Shown: positions 33,375-46,230, counted from the first letter of the stretch. The stretch: DNA of 55,472 bases from Tilletiaria anomala UBC 951 (GCF_000711695.1 NW_013546906.1:1-55472), one strand, 5' to 3'. Notes: generated from the sequence alone by a model not told the origin. Numbers and translations: made by a program.

Positions 33375-34009
33375 TTACACCTTGTTGCCGCTCTCCTGCC
33401 CTTCGCCTGCCTCCTCTTCCATGCTAAAGTACTGCCATTGGCCGGCAGGCGGTGGGTGCTCAAGCGGCTCATGGCTGGGAGCGCAACGAAGCGGATCACA
33501 GAGAGGAATGAAAAGGGCAAGAGTCAGCCAGGAATTCGCATGCGCTGCTAACAGGCGCAGTCGAAAGCGGAAGACAGTGCCTGGACGCACCTCTTCCATT
33601 CGATCATCTTCGCGGCGAGTGACACCTCGTGCTGTGCCTGCTGGATGACCTCCTCGATCAACCCAGAATCGAGCTCCTGCTCTATCGCCTGGATGACATC
33701 CTCGTTCGCGCTTTCTGATGCGCCTGCTGCATTTGGCGTTGACGAGTGTTTCTGGACGATGGCGAGCCTGTGCTGCGTGATGGCCTCTGCACTCTGGCGG
33801 TAGACCGAGTTTTCGGGGAGTGCCTTGAGCAATGACAGCGTCGAGCTGTAGATTCCTGCAAGCGCGGGCAGCGGCGAGGGATGCACGGCGAGCCCCGTGA
33901 TGCCTGTGGTCGTGCGGAGGCGGTGTGCTCGCGGCAGCGAGTTGGGCGCCCCCAAGCCAGCTAGAGCACGCGAAGCACGCGAGAATTGCAGGACACGGGT
34001 GGACAACAT
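33375..34009 (-). CDS. Mitochondrial complex I subunit NDUFA5 (B13/29.9 kDa type)
   Basis: Exons 34009-33591 and 33474-33375 give 172 residues. The N-terminus is Arg/Ser/Ala-rich with no acid, as in mitochondrial presequences. The family block follows: TTGITGLAVHPSPLPALAGIY, then LKALPENSVYRQSAEAITQHRL, and after the intron EWKSHEPLEHPPPAGQWQYF, the conserved 'EPLE..PPPGQW.YF' ending. It is an accessory subunit of NADH:ubiquinone oxidoreductase at the matrix arm. The intron is 116 bases. The start is the first ATG. The C-terminus has a short Glu/Gly-rich tail. It is divergent from the Sds3-like gene. Confidence 0.93.
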
Positions 34010-34658
34010 CCTGGGGCTCTTCCTGGCTCTTCTTGATGTGAGAGGTTTGATATCGGCTAGGAATACTGCTACTGCCTAGGCGGGCGCGTGCAGGCACGAT
34101 AACAGTAAGAGGCAGATGCTAGAATCTTGCCGCTGCCGTTGATGGACTGGAAAGTAGAATGAGTGCGAGAGTGGTCAAGGGAAGAGAGGCCAGCAGGGGC
34201 GGAACGAACTTCCCTACAGCGAGCGGGAGATGAGACAGCGTCACGCAGCGCTGTCTATAGTGTATACACATTATGGCGGGTGCAGATGAGGGCAATGTGT
34301 AGGAGCATGGTGCATGCAACAGCAACGGAATTGTCCAGCCAGGCAACCAGCTTCAAGCAACTCCATTGCCCTCGACACCATCGACACTCTCCCCTACGGC
34401 CCAGTGTCCAGTGAACAGGCTAGTGAGGAAGCGTCAGCGCCGCTGAAGAGGCATTGCGCATCGTGCTTCCAGTCTGTCTTGGCACGGGCACAGGTCACCA
34501 CACCCAGCAAGCGCGAAGTCCAAGCGCTCGGCCGGTGTTTCGTGCGAAGCAAGTGGCAGGCAGTAAAGGGACAGAGCTGCAGTAAGAATCGCGGCGTAGA
34601 CGTTTCTCCTTCGAGCATTTCAGCTCACCACAGGGAGAAAAAGGAACGTGTCTCCAGC
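34010..34658. other. Divergent promoter region of NDUFA5 and the Sds3-like gene
   Basis: 649 bases shared upstream of the two genes. A 'tagtgtatacacatta' segment near 34257-34272 is the only AT-rich promoter-like spot. No gene was seen. Confidence 0.45.
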
Positions 34659-37291
34659 ATGTACAGCGCACGTCCCCTGCCAGGGCCACCCGATGGGCAT
34701 GCACCAGGTGCGTCTTCGAGCTTAACTCGACAACTCATCCGATGATTCCCCTGGAGCCAGCACATTGGTCGCTGACATCCAAATTTCTTCTACTCGCTGA
34801 TCGGACTTTCTCAGGATATCTGACTGCTTCATACACGGGGCACCACACCTCGCCTGGAACGCGACCGGTACCTCTTTATTCAAGCCCCGGCGCACCGCCA
34901 TCAGCGACAGTACCATCCAACGCGAACCGACCAGGCATGATGCCACCTTCCGGACCGACGGAGCGAGAGATGATGGAGCGCTACGGCGCTAGCCCAGGGC
35001 ACGGCCCCTACGCCGGACCCGGTCCTAGCGCATATCATAGCGGGCTTCCTGCGCCAGGGCATGATCCATACCTCGATTACGCCTCTGCAAGAAGGCAGGA
35101 GGAGGTGGCACACCGCCATCACGCAAACCGCGATCCTTGGGGCGGCGCACCACCGCCTCCACCCGGCACCGGCCACATGGGCATCTCCATGCCTCCGAAC
35201 GACCCGAGATATGGCGCACCACCAACCTCGTTGCAGTCGCAGGGCCATCCGCATGCCATGCCTGTTCCCCCGCAACATGTACCGAGCGGAGCGGGGCACC
35301 CCAACGCTGACGCTCAATCTGGCAATCCCGCAAAAGGGCAATCAGCGCTGCCGTCGGCGATCAAGTCGGGGTCTCGATCCAAAGCTCGATCTGGTCAAAG
35401 CGCGCACAAGGAGCGCAATGGAAAGCATGGCGGTGCCGAGCCCAAAACAAGCACTGCTGTCGAGAGCAGCAGCTCGAGAAAGTCAGGCGGGGCCAGTGGA
35501 AGCAAGAGAGGAGAGAGCAGCAGCATTACTTACATGAACAACGGGACGGTTACCAATAGCGTTGCGTCAACTGCTGCCGCAGCGCCGATAGCTGCAGCAT
35601 CTGCCGCTGTGAACACTGGAGAGAGCAAGAGGGACAAGAAGAGAAGAGAAGTGATCGATAGGATGCATCGTGTGCACTGGGATACCCTCGAGAATCGAGA
35701 TGTGTGAGTATCTGCTTATAAGACGTTGGACAATGCTTTCTCTTGACGAATCTTCCACTCGCACCTTTCAGGCTATACCAAGAGCTGCAAATGGCCCTTT
35801 CAAATTCGTATGCGACGCTTCTCGCAAGCCCATCGCATTTCCGAACGTACAACCTCGCCATGGCACGGCTCACGCTAGAGCGTGACGCAGAATTACGACA
35901 GTCTGCGCTGCTGCATGCGTACAAGGTCGAAAGTGCGCGCCAGCAGCACGAGAGCGAGATGAACAAGATCGAAGAGGAGGCCAGGGTGGCGAAGAAGAAT
36001 GTGCGAGAGCAGTTGATGAAGATGGTGGAAGAGCGGAGGAGAAAGCTCAAGGAAGAGAAAGAAAATGGAGAGATTGCGATGGGTGCGTTCTTTTCGTGCT
36101 GTTATTGCGAGGAACGTGCATTGCAGCTGCTGACTTTACACGGGGATCGCAGACTCCTTCATCGAACAAGCACAGCGATCGCACCCGACCCGCTCATTGC
36201 GCAACAAAGCGCATGGCGGCTCACGAGCTCGAGGGCGAGGCCTGATGGACGATGCTGACGAAGGTGACAAGGGTAACGTGGCGAACGGGGGACTTGGCAC
36301 CGCTGCTGCTGCTGCTGCTGTTGTTGTTAATGCCTCTGCTGGCGATGCAGGTGCTGATGGCCGCTCTGGCGTTGGCTACTTGGGCATCGGCACGGCTGCG
36401 AATGGCCTCGGCAGCTTGCTGCAGAACCAAGGCCACACTTCTGCGCAAGTGCTTGGGCTCATCACTGCCGGTAGGCTGGGTCTTCAATTTAACGGCCCGT
36501 CGGTGGGGGCGGAAGCCAAAGGCAAAGGAAATGGGAAGAGCAAAGCGCAGATTGGGGATACGACTGGCGAGCGGCCAGACGCAAAGGACACAGATGCCAT
36601 CATGACTAGCGGAGATGCGCCCGGGACGGCAGAAGGACTATCTACGACGACAGCAGCACGAGCAGCCAAGGTCAACGGCTTCAAGCGGACGTTCGATCAG
36701 GTCGCCATGCTAGAAGCGATTGCAGCGATGGAAGCTTCCAAAGGCGAAGGCACCAGTTCTGGCGACTTTGTCGGTATGGATGCTGCGCCGGTTAACGGCT
36801 TCTACCTGACGCCTGCCGCGTTCCTGGATGCGCTCGGCCTCGGAGGGCCAGGCAGTGGTGTCGGAGCCGCCGCTGCTTCCGCCGGCGGCCTCAACGGGAT
36901 ACTGGAAGGAACTGGCGCGCACGCACCCAGCATCATCGTTGGGCCTGGTGGCCCGAACAGCGCAAAGAGCAAGAAGAAGGCGAAGGCGGCGGCTGCTGCC
37001 GCCGCCGCTACCGCTGCGGCGAGCATCGGCGCAGATGGCGCCGCAGAAGGCGCAGCAGGCTCGAGCGCGGTGGCTCTTAACGGGTCGCTCGTCGGCGCTG
37101 CGTCGCAAGGCACAGGAGGCTCTTCTGCGGCTGCCGCCGCCGCTGCGGTCGCGGCTGCAGGGCCCGGAGGCAGACTGCGCTGGGACGTAGGAAAGAGCCT
37201 GCAGCAGCTCACCGCTGCGAAGGACTTTGAGATAGAGAGCGATCTGATCGGCGTGCGCAAGATTGGCGGGAAACGGAGCAGGAGGCGGTGA
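34659..37291 (+). CDS. Sds3-like histone deacetylase complex subunit
   Basis: Exons 34659-34707, 34815-35703, 35772-36082 and 36153-37291 give 795 residues. The Sds3-like region (about 295-430) starts at KKRREVIDRMHRVHWDTLE and runs through YQELQMALSNSYATLLASP, 'YNLAMARLTLERDAELRQS' and a long charged coiled coil (VREQLMKMVEERRRKLKEE), then SLRNKAHGGSRARGRG. Sds3 proteins scaffold the Rpd3L/Sin3 deacetylase complex in the nucleus. The N-terminus is Pro/His/Gly-rich. The C-terminus is much longer than usual, with polyalanine runs near 695-715 and 745-755 and a basic end (GKRSRRR). A tiny first exon (MYSARPLPGPPDGHAP) was chosen because it splices cleanly into the long frame. Confidence 0.83.
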
Positions 37292-38587
37292 GGAGGTTGG
37301 GTCATGTATTATGTATCGCGGTCGCAGTCATGCTGGTGTTGGTACTTGCCAATGTAGCACGCATTCAAATTGTTTTTGCCGCCTCGACTCGCATCTTTTT
37401 CGAGGTATTCATTCAACCATATTGACGGGTGCAGGGTGTGAGAGTGCCTGGTGAACAACGGCCTGTGTAACTTGCAACACCCTCCTTGCCTATTGTTGTG
37501 CGTCATCGAAGCATGATTGGCTTGCTAGATCGCGTACGTGCGCTCGAGACGGACATACCCTGCCGAGGCATCTGTAAATTTTCTGTTGTCCAAGTCTATA
37601 TTCCGTAAAAAGGTATCTCGCTACCTTGCTCAACAGTCATATTTTCAGCCGGCATTCACTGTCGCTGCTCACGAGGGACTCGTCCATCATCGTTTGTTAC
37701 GTTCGACGATCGCAATTCTCATTGCTTATCGCACGCACCCTTTCGAAGTTCAAGCCCCATGTGATGCAATCGTTCCGCCCGTGATCTCTGCTCCTCTCAA
37801 ATTCTGGCTAGGCATGCGAAGCTTCGTGTACTACATAAGTCAGAACTTGTCTGCGCAAGCTTATGGACGGCCTGTTTGACCCCCATCCCTGGCCCGACTT
37901 GCCTGGTAGTCGACATTGGACTCGATAGTCTCATTGGAAGCGGAACTGTGTCCTTTGGTCATGCTGGAGATGTCAAGAGTCGGTGCGAGTACTACAAAGT
38001 CCCAGCACAATACTCTGCCTTGTCTGTACCTAACCCATTTCACCCGCCACGGGGTTTGAAAAGCTGTTGGCTGGCGGCTGAGATAGAGCGGCGGCAAATG
38101 CCAACGGCGAGGCTGGCCGAGGAGTATATTAAATAGGTAGAGACTGGGTGAACGAAGTTGCACCACTGTGGCGAGATTCCCAGCCAACCAAGAGAAGATC
38201 GCAGCACGGTCAGCGTCTCAATCATTCCAGTTGCAGTGGAGCGCTTGGACCACCCTGTTGCTGACGGATATCCCCCCCCCACCCTCTCCTCTATGGCCTG
38301 ATGGCTGTGGCGCCCCGGGAGGGGGGAGGGACTGATCAAAGGAGTCACATTGGAGGGAGACCATGCAGTAACACAGAATGCTATTTGTGTATTGCTCTTA
38401 CGTGCACTATTCCCTTCGCATGTCTCATCCTCCTCCATCCGTTGTCATAGTCATTTTCTCCACGTGCACCAGCTGCTGAAGCTCAAGGTCGACTCGAGTG
38501 TGTGTCTCCGTTGACGACGATAGCGGGCATCGTTGAACGCACGGGTGTGTGGGGTACACCTCTCCGTCTGAAATCAAGTCACACAAC
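37292..38587. other. Intergenic region upstream of pyruvate carboxylase
   Basis: 1296 bases. A C-run lies near 38272-38281. Open frames on either strand lack protein-like composition. The long gap could hold the pyruvate carboxylase regulatory region; no named site was identified. Confidence 0.5.
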
Positions 38588-41500
38588 ATGTCGCAGGCCA
38601 TCGAGCCAGAGACGACCCAGGCACGGCCTGGCGTCCCCCGGGCGACCTTCGTGGACGCTTTCCCTAGCACCCCCGGCACGCCTTCGGCGCTCACTGGCCA
38701 TGTCTTCCCGACCATCAACAAGATCCGCAAGAACCTGCAGGGCGGAGGCACTGGCGAACCCCTCAAGAAGCTTATGGTCGCAAACAGAGGTGTGAGTGTT
38801 ACCAAGCTGCGCGCGATAAGCCCGTCCAGCCGTCTTTCTTCAGAAGAAACGGATGCGAGGCCTGACCCACGCGCGGTTACCCCATCTTCGGCGTACAGGA
38901 GATCGCCATTCGTGTTTTCAGAACGGCGCACGAGTTGGCCATGACGACGGTCGCGGTTTACTCGTTTGAGGACCGCATGTCTGCTCATCGCTACAAGGCC
39001 GACGAGGCATACCAAGTCGGAGCTGGTCTCGCCCCCGTCTCGGCGTACCTTGCGCAGGACGACATCATCCGCATCGCGCTCGAGCACGGCGTCGATATGA
39101 TCCACCCTGGCTACGGCTTCCTGTCGGAGAACCACGAGTTTGCGCGCAAGGTGGAGGCCGCTGGCATCGCTTTCATCGGACCCAGGCCAGAGACGATCGA
39201 CGGACTCGGCGATAAGACCAAGGCACGCGACCTCGCTCGCAAGGCAGGTGTGCCCATCGTGCCAGGTACGCCCGGCCCGATTGAAAGCTTCGAGGAGGCT
39301 CGTGACTTTTTGAAGGAGACCGGCTTCCCTGTCATCATCAAGGCGGCCATGGGAGGAGGAGGAAGGGGTATGCGTGTCGTGCGCAAGGAGGAAGATTTCC
39401 AGGACGCGTTCGAGCGCGCCAAGTCCGAGGCCAAGTCGGCTTTCGGCGACCCTACCGTCTTCATCGAGCGCTTCCTCGACCGACCGCGTCACATCGAAGT
39501 GCAGCTGCTGGCCGACGGAGAGGGCAACTGTGTCCACCTATTCGAGCGTGACTGCTCCGTCCAGCGTCGCCACCAGAAGGTGGTCGAAGTTGCGCCTGCG
39601 AGCAACCTGAAGGATGAAGTGCGCCAGGCAATCCTCAGCGACGCCGTCAAGCTCGCGAAGACGGCCAACTACCGCAACGCCGGCACGGCGGAGTTCCTCG
39701 TCGACCAGCAGAACAGGTACTACTTTATCGAGATTAACCCGCGTCTTCAGGTCGAGCACACCATCACCGAGGAGATCACTGGCATTGACATTGTTGGCGC
39801 GCAGATCCAGATCGCCGCTGGCGCCACGCTCGAGGACCTAGGCTTGACACAGCAGACAATCCAGAAGCGCGGCTCGGCCATCCAGTGCCGCATCACAACC
39901 GAGGACCCCGCAGCCAACTTCCAGCCCGACACGGGTAGGATCGAGGTGTACCGCTCCGCCGGCGGCAACGGCGTGCGCCTCGATGCGAGCAGCGGCTTTG
40001 CAGGCGCGCAGATCACGCCACACTACGACTCGCTGCTCGTTAAGGTTACCTGCCGGGGAGCTACGTACGAGGTGACGCGTCGCAAGATGCTGCGTGCACT
40101 CGTCGAGTTCCGCATCCGTGGCGTCAAGACGAACATTCCCTTCCTGTTCCGCCTGCTGACGCATGAGGCGTTCGCCAGCGCCAGCACGTGGACAACGATG
40201 ATCGACGATACGCCTGAGCTGTTCAACCTGGTGCAGAGCCAAAACCGAGCGCAGAAGCTTCTTGCATACCTGGGTGACATGGCGGTCAACGGCAGCCAGA
40301 TCAAGGGCCAGATGGGCGAGCCGGGCCTCAAGAAGGAGATTGAGATTCCGAAGCTGTTCGACCTGGAGGACCCGGCCAAGGTGCTTGATACGACGCTTCC
40401 ATGTACAGAGGGATGGCGCAGCATCATCGTCAATGAGGGCCCCGAGGCATTCGCCAAGGCTGTGCGTGCGTACAAGGGTACGCTGATCATGGATACCACT
40501 TGGCGCGATGCGCACCAGTCGCTCTTCGCGACTCGTCTGCGCACCGTCGACATGGTCAACATTGCCAAGGAGACCTCGTACGCGCTCAAGAACGCCTTCT
40601 CGCTCGAGTGCTGGGGCGGCGCTACGTTCGATGTCGCCATGCGGTTCCTGTACGAGGACCCGTGGGAGCGCTTGCGCAAGCTCCGCAAGCTCGTGCCCAA
40701 CATTCCCTTCCAAGCGCTCGTGCGTGGTGCCAATGCCGTCGGATACACGTCGTACCCCGACAACGCCATCTACGAGTTCAGCAAGAAGGCAGTAGAGAAT
40801 GGCCTGGACATTTTCCGTGTCTTTGACTCGCTCAATGACCTCGGCTCCCTCAGACTCGGCATCGACGCGGCCAAGAAGGCAGGCGGTGTCGCCGAGGGAA
40901 CCATCTGCTACACCGGCGATGTGGCCAACCCGAAGAAGCACCCCAAGTACACGCTCGAGTACTACATGAACCTCGTTGACGAGCTGGTCAAATTTGGCAT
41001 CCACATCCTCGGCATCAAGGACATGGCGGGCCTTCTCAAGCCTGCTGCAGCCAAGCTGCTCATCGGCTCGATCCGCAAAAAGTACCCGGACCTCGTCATC
41101 CACGTGCACTCGCACGACACCGCCGGCATCGCGCTCTCGTCAATGCTCGCCGCCGCCGAGGCTGGCGCGGACGTCGTCGACGTCGCGATCGACAGCATGT
41201 CCGGTCTAACATCGCAGCCATCGATGGGCGCGCTGGTCTCTGCGCTTGAGCAAACTGGCCTCGGCCCCGGCATCCGTCACGAGGACATCCAGCAGATCAA
41301 CCTGTACTGGACGCAGGTGCGGCAGCTGTACAAGTGCTTCGAGGCGGAGGTCAAGGCGAGCGACTCGTCCGTCTTTGATCACGAGATGCCTGGTGGACAG
41401 TACACCAACCTCATGTTTCAATCCATGCAGCTCGGCCTCGGCTCGCAGTGGAGCGAGATCAAGAAAGCGTACATTGTGGCCAATAAGCTGTGCGGTGACA

Positions 41501-42404
41501 TTGTCAAGGTCACGCCATCCTCCAAAGTCGTCGGCGACTTTGCACAGTTCCTCACCGCCAACAAGTTGACCGCCAAGGACGTGGAGGAGAAGGCGGACAA
41601 GCTGGACTTCCCTTCGAGCGTTATCGAGTACTTCCAAGGCTACCTTGGCACGCCTCCCGGCGGCTTCCCCGAGCCGCTTCGCACAAAGATCCTCCGTGGC
41701 AAGCCCAAGGTGCAAGGCCGCGCAGGCGAGACGATGGAGCCGCTTGACTTCCTCAAGATCAAGAAGGACCTTACCAAAAAGTATGGTAAGACCATCACGT
41801 CGACTGATGCACTGAGCTACGCCATGTACCCCAAAGTGTTCGAGGAGTACCAAGACTTTTTGCAAAAGTACGGCGATCTCAGCAACCTACCCACGCGCTA
41901 CTTCCTCGGCAAAGCACCCATTGGCGAGGAGGTGCATGCGTACATTGAGCGCGGCAAACTGCTCATAGTCAAGCTGCTCGCCGTCGGCGCGCTCAACCAG
42001 GAGAAAGGCACGCGTGAATGCTACTTTGAGCTCAACAGCGAGCCGCGCTCAATCGAGGTCGAGGACCAGAGCGCCGCTGTCGAGACGGTGCACCGCGAGC
42101 GCGCGTCGGGTGACCCCGGTTCAGTCGGCAGCCCGCTTGCGGGTGTGGTCATTGAGATTCGCGCTCAGGAGGGCCACGACGTCAAGGCAGGCGGTAAGTG
42201 GCTTTCGTGTGTGCGTATTGGTATCGTATGTCAAGCTGACGCGTCTCCTTAATTTTCCTTGCAACAGATCCCCTCTTTGTCATGTCGGCTATGAAGATGG
42301 AGACGGTTGTCAGCAGCCCAGTGTCCGGCAAGATCAAGCGGGTGACTGTGCAGCAGAACGACAGCGTCTCACAGGGCGACCTCTTGTGCGAGGTCACTCA
42401 TTGA
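38588..42404 (+). CDS. PYC1: Pyruvate carboxylase
   Basis: Exons 38588-38791, 38899-42193 and 42268-42404 give 1211 residues, the usual length. It carboxylates pyruvate to oxaloacetate with biotin and ATP, feeding the TCA cycle and gluconeogenesis; fungal forms are cytosolic. Domains: biotin carboxylase from KLMVANRGEIAIRVF (about 60), ATP-grasp loop GGGGRGMRVV, and EINPRLQVEHT; carboxyltransferase from MDTTWRDAHQSLFATR (about 600); PYC tetramerisation/OADA region; biotinyl domain with AMKM, biotin Lys near 1176, 35 residues from the C-terminus. The splice inside VANRG/EIAIR and the one in AGD/PLFVMSAMKM restore family sequence. Codon bias to C-ending codons suggests high expression. Confidence 0.98.
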
Positions 42405-42900
42405 GCCAATGTTTTGTAGGAAGGAGCAGCAGCAGCAACAGAAGAGACTGGCCAGGGAACGAAGAAATAGGATCCGTGCGTTAGATGCATTAGCGTAATT
42501 CTTGTAAATGATCAAGTCCAATACATGGATAGCTATCCCTCCCCTCCCCCTCTTTTGGCCCCCTAGGTGAGCTGACGTGTATGCGGCACGGAGCTTCCAT
42601 CATTCGGCCCCCATTCGTCGACTTTGGCCTCGACTATACGTATTTAAAGACACGCACATACATATCATACTTTCCACGGTTCTTGCTTGGAGCGGATGGG
42701 ACGGAGGACTATATACGAGAGAGACAAGCCCCGACCAGGCACGCTGTGGGCGAAGGTTGGTCGTGTCTGGTTTTTCTCGCTTTCAATTGGAGAAGCATGG
42801 AGCCGCCGCACGAGTCTTGTGATAAGATAATGAGTGACTGGATTTTGAGGGTTTGGCGCAAGCCCCGTATATCCGTGCGAGGGTTAAGTTTGCGCCAGAA

Positions 42901-43019
42901 GTTTGTTGCCTCGTACCATAACAAGGGCTTCCACTCCGTTCTGCTCCACCTGTCCAAGTACGAAGCACCAACTTGGCATAAGTTGCTTCACATCTTCTTC
43001 ACTACTGCCCATCCTTCCT
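42901..43019 (+). repeat. Diverged inverted repeat, left copy
   Basis: This segment resembles the reverse complement of 45552-45664. The core 'aagtacgaagcaccaacttg' (42956-42975) differs from its partner by one base; 'acaaggg' and a 'ccgttc/tgctcc' stretch upstream also match. Similarity fades on both sides. Confidence 0.6.
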
Positions 43020-43249
43020 GAGTTCAACTGTACGGTATATAAGCAGATTTGTTCAACATTGTACACCGTGGGGGCGGAGCCCAGGGTCCTCAGCTCAATC
43101 TCGGTCATCATTCGAGGCACCAAATCTTACGCACTCAACAATGAATACACACTTCCTTAGTGCATGTTGATTGCTTGCCTCTTCGTATGTCGGACGATGA
43201 GCAAGGACCGTATCATAATAAATAGGACTCGGCGAGCAACTATGCGCCA

Positions 43250-44050
43250 ACATGCTGCTCTACAGAGTTTTCAACACGATTCAAAAAATAGTACAAGGCA
43301 CAAGATTGCAACAACAGATCGACAAAGAAGAGTACGCTTCCGCTTCCTCGATGAGCGAGCTGAGCGCCTACCGCGCCGTAATGAAAACAAAAAGCAGGAT
43401 ACTATCATAGCGCAGTCTGAATCTCTCAAGATACTACCAGAAGGGCCTGCACCTGTTAAATGCTGGGGAAAAATCGGACAGTCTCGAAGGAATCCTGAAG
43501 GAGCTTGGCAACGAGAAAGCTGCGCAACTTTCCTCTGTTGAAGTCTCGCTGATTAGCTTTATACAGCTGCAAGGTGCCAATCAAACGACGACCATCGAAA
43601 GTTAGAAGACGCTGATGAACAGGAAAACAATGCTAATCAATTTGGTGAAGCAGCAGCAAGAGCATGAACAAGCGCACGCACGGTGTCAACCAGACCTCCC
43701 CAGATTCTCGAGGAGTTCTATCATGCTCGCAGAGACGGGACGGCGAGCTCTCGATGGGCACACGGCAAGTGCGCAACCTTGAAGATGATCTAGACAATTC
43801 CCTATAGTTGCACCTACTGACACTCCCGAGCATGTCTTTACGAGATGGTTTGAGGAAATTAGCTAGGTGAATGGCTTGCACCTGTTGCGCAAAGGGCTGC
43901 ATGCATCGTTCGTCGAATATCTATCCTATCGTTCGTCCAACCTTCGACCAGACATCGCTTATTTCGGTCGCAAAGCCCAGCACTTTGTGCTATCGCAAAG
44001 CATGGCTTGGCGGCGATTTCATAAACTCTTGGAGTCAAGTACTTCTTGTT
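43250..44050 (+). pseudogene. Decayed coding-like stretch, family unknown
   Basis: One reading frame keeps protein-like composition across roughly 800 bases (for example DKEEYASASSMSELSAYRAV and EGILKELGNEKAAQL), but it is broken in several places. No domain is recognised. It lies between the two inverted repeats, so it may be the remains of a mobile element. It is treated here as a fossil of unknown family. Confidence 0.35.
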
Positions 44051-45551
44051 GAAGTACTTTTGTCATCGATACGCAATGGCACGGTGGGTCAGAGCCCTCA
44101 GCATATTCATAATAAACACCATCCAATTTCTTCTAGAAGACGACACCCCAAAAAATTGGGAGATTGCGAATATGGTGAGCAGACCAGTGTGTTGGACTCA
44201 TATGTCACCGTGGATCACTTTGGGGCAGGTAGATAGGGACCTCCAGAAACCAGAGCGCCAGTAGCATAGTGAGCAGGTGCGAAACACTTTCTGAACAGAG
44301 CGTGCAGTGAATTCGTTGGGGACTATATACGTTGAGGGCATGCGATGAGAGACGCGTGACTTCTACTTTGCGATGTTAAAAGGGTGATGTACGCCCACAA
44401 TGTATGCTGCGCATGTCAAACAAAAATGCTGATTGATGGAAATTGAACCCCTTCTGTGTTTGATACGCTCGCCGCTGCGGCCGAAAACTTCGACGACCAC
44501 TTTTGGTGACGACTGATGGTCGGCTGATAACATAATACGCCATCGTCGGCGCACGAAACCTGGTGTGTCGCTGACCTTCAGCCCCTCACCGACACATGGC
44601 ATGACGGATCGACTAACACCAGGATTTCATAGGATCGAGGAAGACCGACTCACAATAACTCACCGTTGCGCGGACTGAACTCCCGAATGGAAAGACAGGT
44701 TTGAAAAGTATATGAATGATACTAATCCCCAATACGCATCTTTGGACAAGCATATCCTCTACCGCTGAACCCAGGCTCAAAGTCTTCAAAGGTGATGGTG
44801 TATGTGACGCTCAGTTATGTCTGAAAGGGCTAGGGCTATCGATCATTTTTTTTCGCTGTATGACTAAAAACAATTTGCCACATCGAGCGCGGAAGTGATG
44901 GGAATACCCCATTCCCATCAACGAAGAGCTTACTGGTCACTATGGGCGTTAGACTTCGTCAATCAAATGACCAACAATGGTGATCCTGTACACGGCACCT
45001 CCCCTGAGAAGAAGTTGGAAACGGCGGAGACGGTGCGAGGATTGGTAGGGGGCCATTGAGTGTAAAGCGAGAAAGTGTCACTAATCGAATGGTCAAGATG
45101 GACGTTGAAACTTGCGCATGGTTGTCCAAGACAACTTGGTATACAGAATTGATGGGTGATCATCATGGCCATGATGGAGGAATTGTGTTATAGGAAAGCA
45201 TAGGGTGATGAGAAGGGTCAACTCCTGTGGTCCTTCAAGCCGGATGACCGTGGATTGGATGGGGCTCAGATTCCTGCTGCGGATTAAAGACTTGTCAAAA
45301 TAACTAGCACACGTGTTTATCATTGCGAATCATTTGCAAGCATGCAGACTTGGAGAAAGCAGAGAAGTGACAGCTGTCGCGCCTTGAAAGGCAGTAAGTA
45401 GGCATCTCTGGCCTCCTTGGGAGTACCAGGTTCACAAGAAGCGTTATCCGCGCTTAAAGTGCGAGTGTGACCTGCCCCGCAAACCCAAGGAGGACATCCG
45501 CATTTGCACATGCTGTAGGCGATAGATGCAATGCACGAGAGGAGCATGGAT

Positions 45552-45664
45552 TGGATGGACAAGGATGAAGAAGGTCAACTTCTATGCAAGTTGATGCTTC
45601 GTACTTTGAAACGCGGAGCGGAACGGGCTCAAAACCCTTGTCCAGGCACGAAGCAGCAACAACA
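45552..45664 (-). repeat. Diverged inverted repeat, right copy
   Basis: Partner of 42901-43019 in opposite orientation; the core lies at 45587-45606. The separation of about 2.5 kb and the divergence suggest an old element or two independent copies of a dispersed repeat. Confidence 0.6.
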
Positions 45665-46223
45665 TATGATAGATACCCTCGTGCGAGAGTAGAGTTGTGT
45701 TGGCTCCCCAACTCAACCACAATTGAATTGGCATCAATGATTCGAATCAGCGAATCCAACCACCCCGATCCAATGCCTCGCACTGCAACAAAAGCGCACA
45801 CGCACACGCATTGGCTGTGTGCGGAGTGTACCTTTTCCTGTCTGCAGCTTGTGTCCAGATTGCTGGGGGTCTACAATATGTAGAAGGCGAGCTGATGAAA
45901 GGCACTGCCCTGCACTGCCCTCGGGCGGCTGACTGCCCACCACGCAGCCTCTCCCGTAGCAACGTGGCAACGGAGAAGACATAAGGCCATTCGCCTGTAG
46001 GAGCAAACCCGTCAAAGCACAAGAAATGGGTCGATGCTTTGATGACGGCGGAGAGAGATTGAAGGCTTCTCCGTTCGTCAGCCATCAGCCCATGTTTGCA
46101 CCACATCGTACCCAGCCAATGAGGGTAGAGTTTCTGCCTTGGCTTTCAGCGCCGCACTCAACCCAGGACGAGAGTCAACAACGGAGCGAGAGCCCGCGTT
46201 TAATGTTTACATAGGAGACGTAC

Positions 46224-46230
46224 TTATAAG
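46224..46230 (+). promoter_or_regulatory. Possible TATA box of the small-protein gene
   Basis: A 'ttataag' sequence lies 134 bases upstream of the ATG at 46358, followed by a pyrimidine-rich leader. Position and composition suit a TATA element; it is not proven. Confidence 0.3.

Noticed and set aside
36301-36330. Run of gctgctgctg then gttgttgtt, suggesting an unstable triplet repeat
   Set aside because: Short, and in frame within the Sds3-like gene as Ala then Val codons; ordinary low-complexity coding sequence.
38425-41115. Long minus-strand open frames opposite pyruvate carboxylase
   Set aside because: They mirror the strong C-ending codon bias of pyruvate carboxylase; their products are Arg/Leu/His-rich with no family features.
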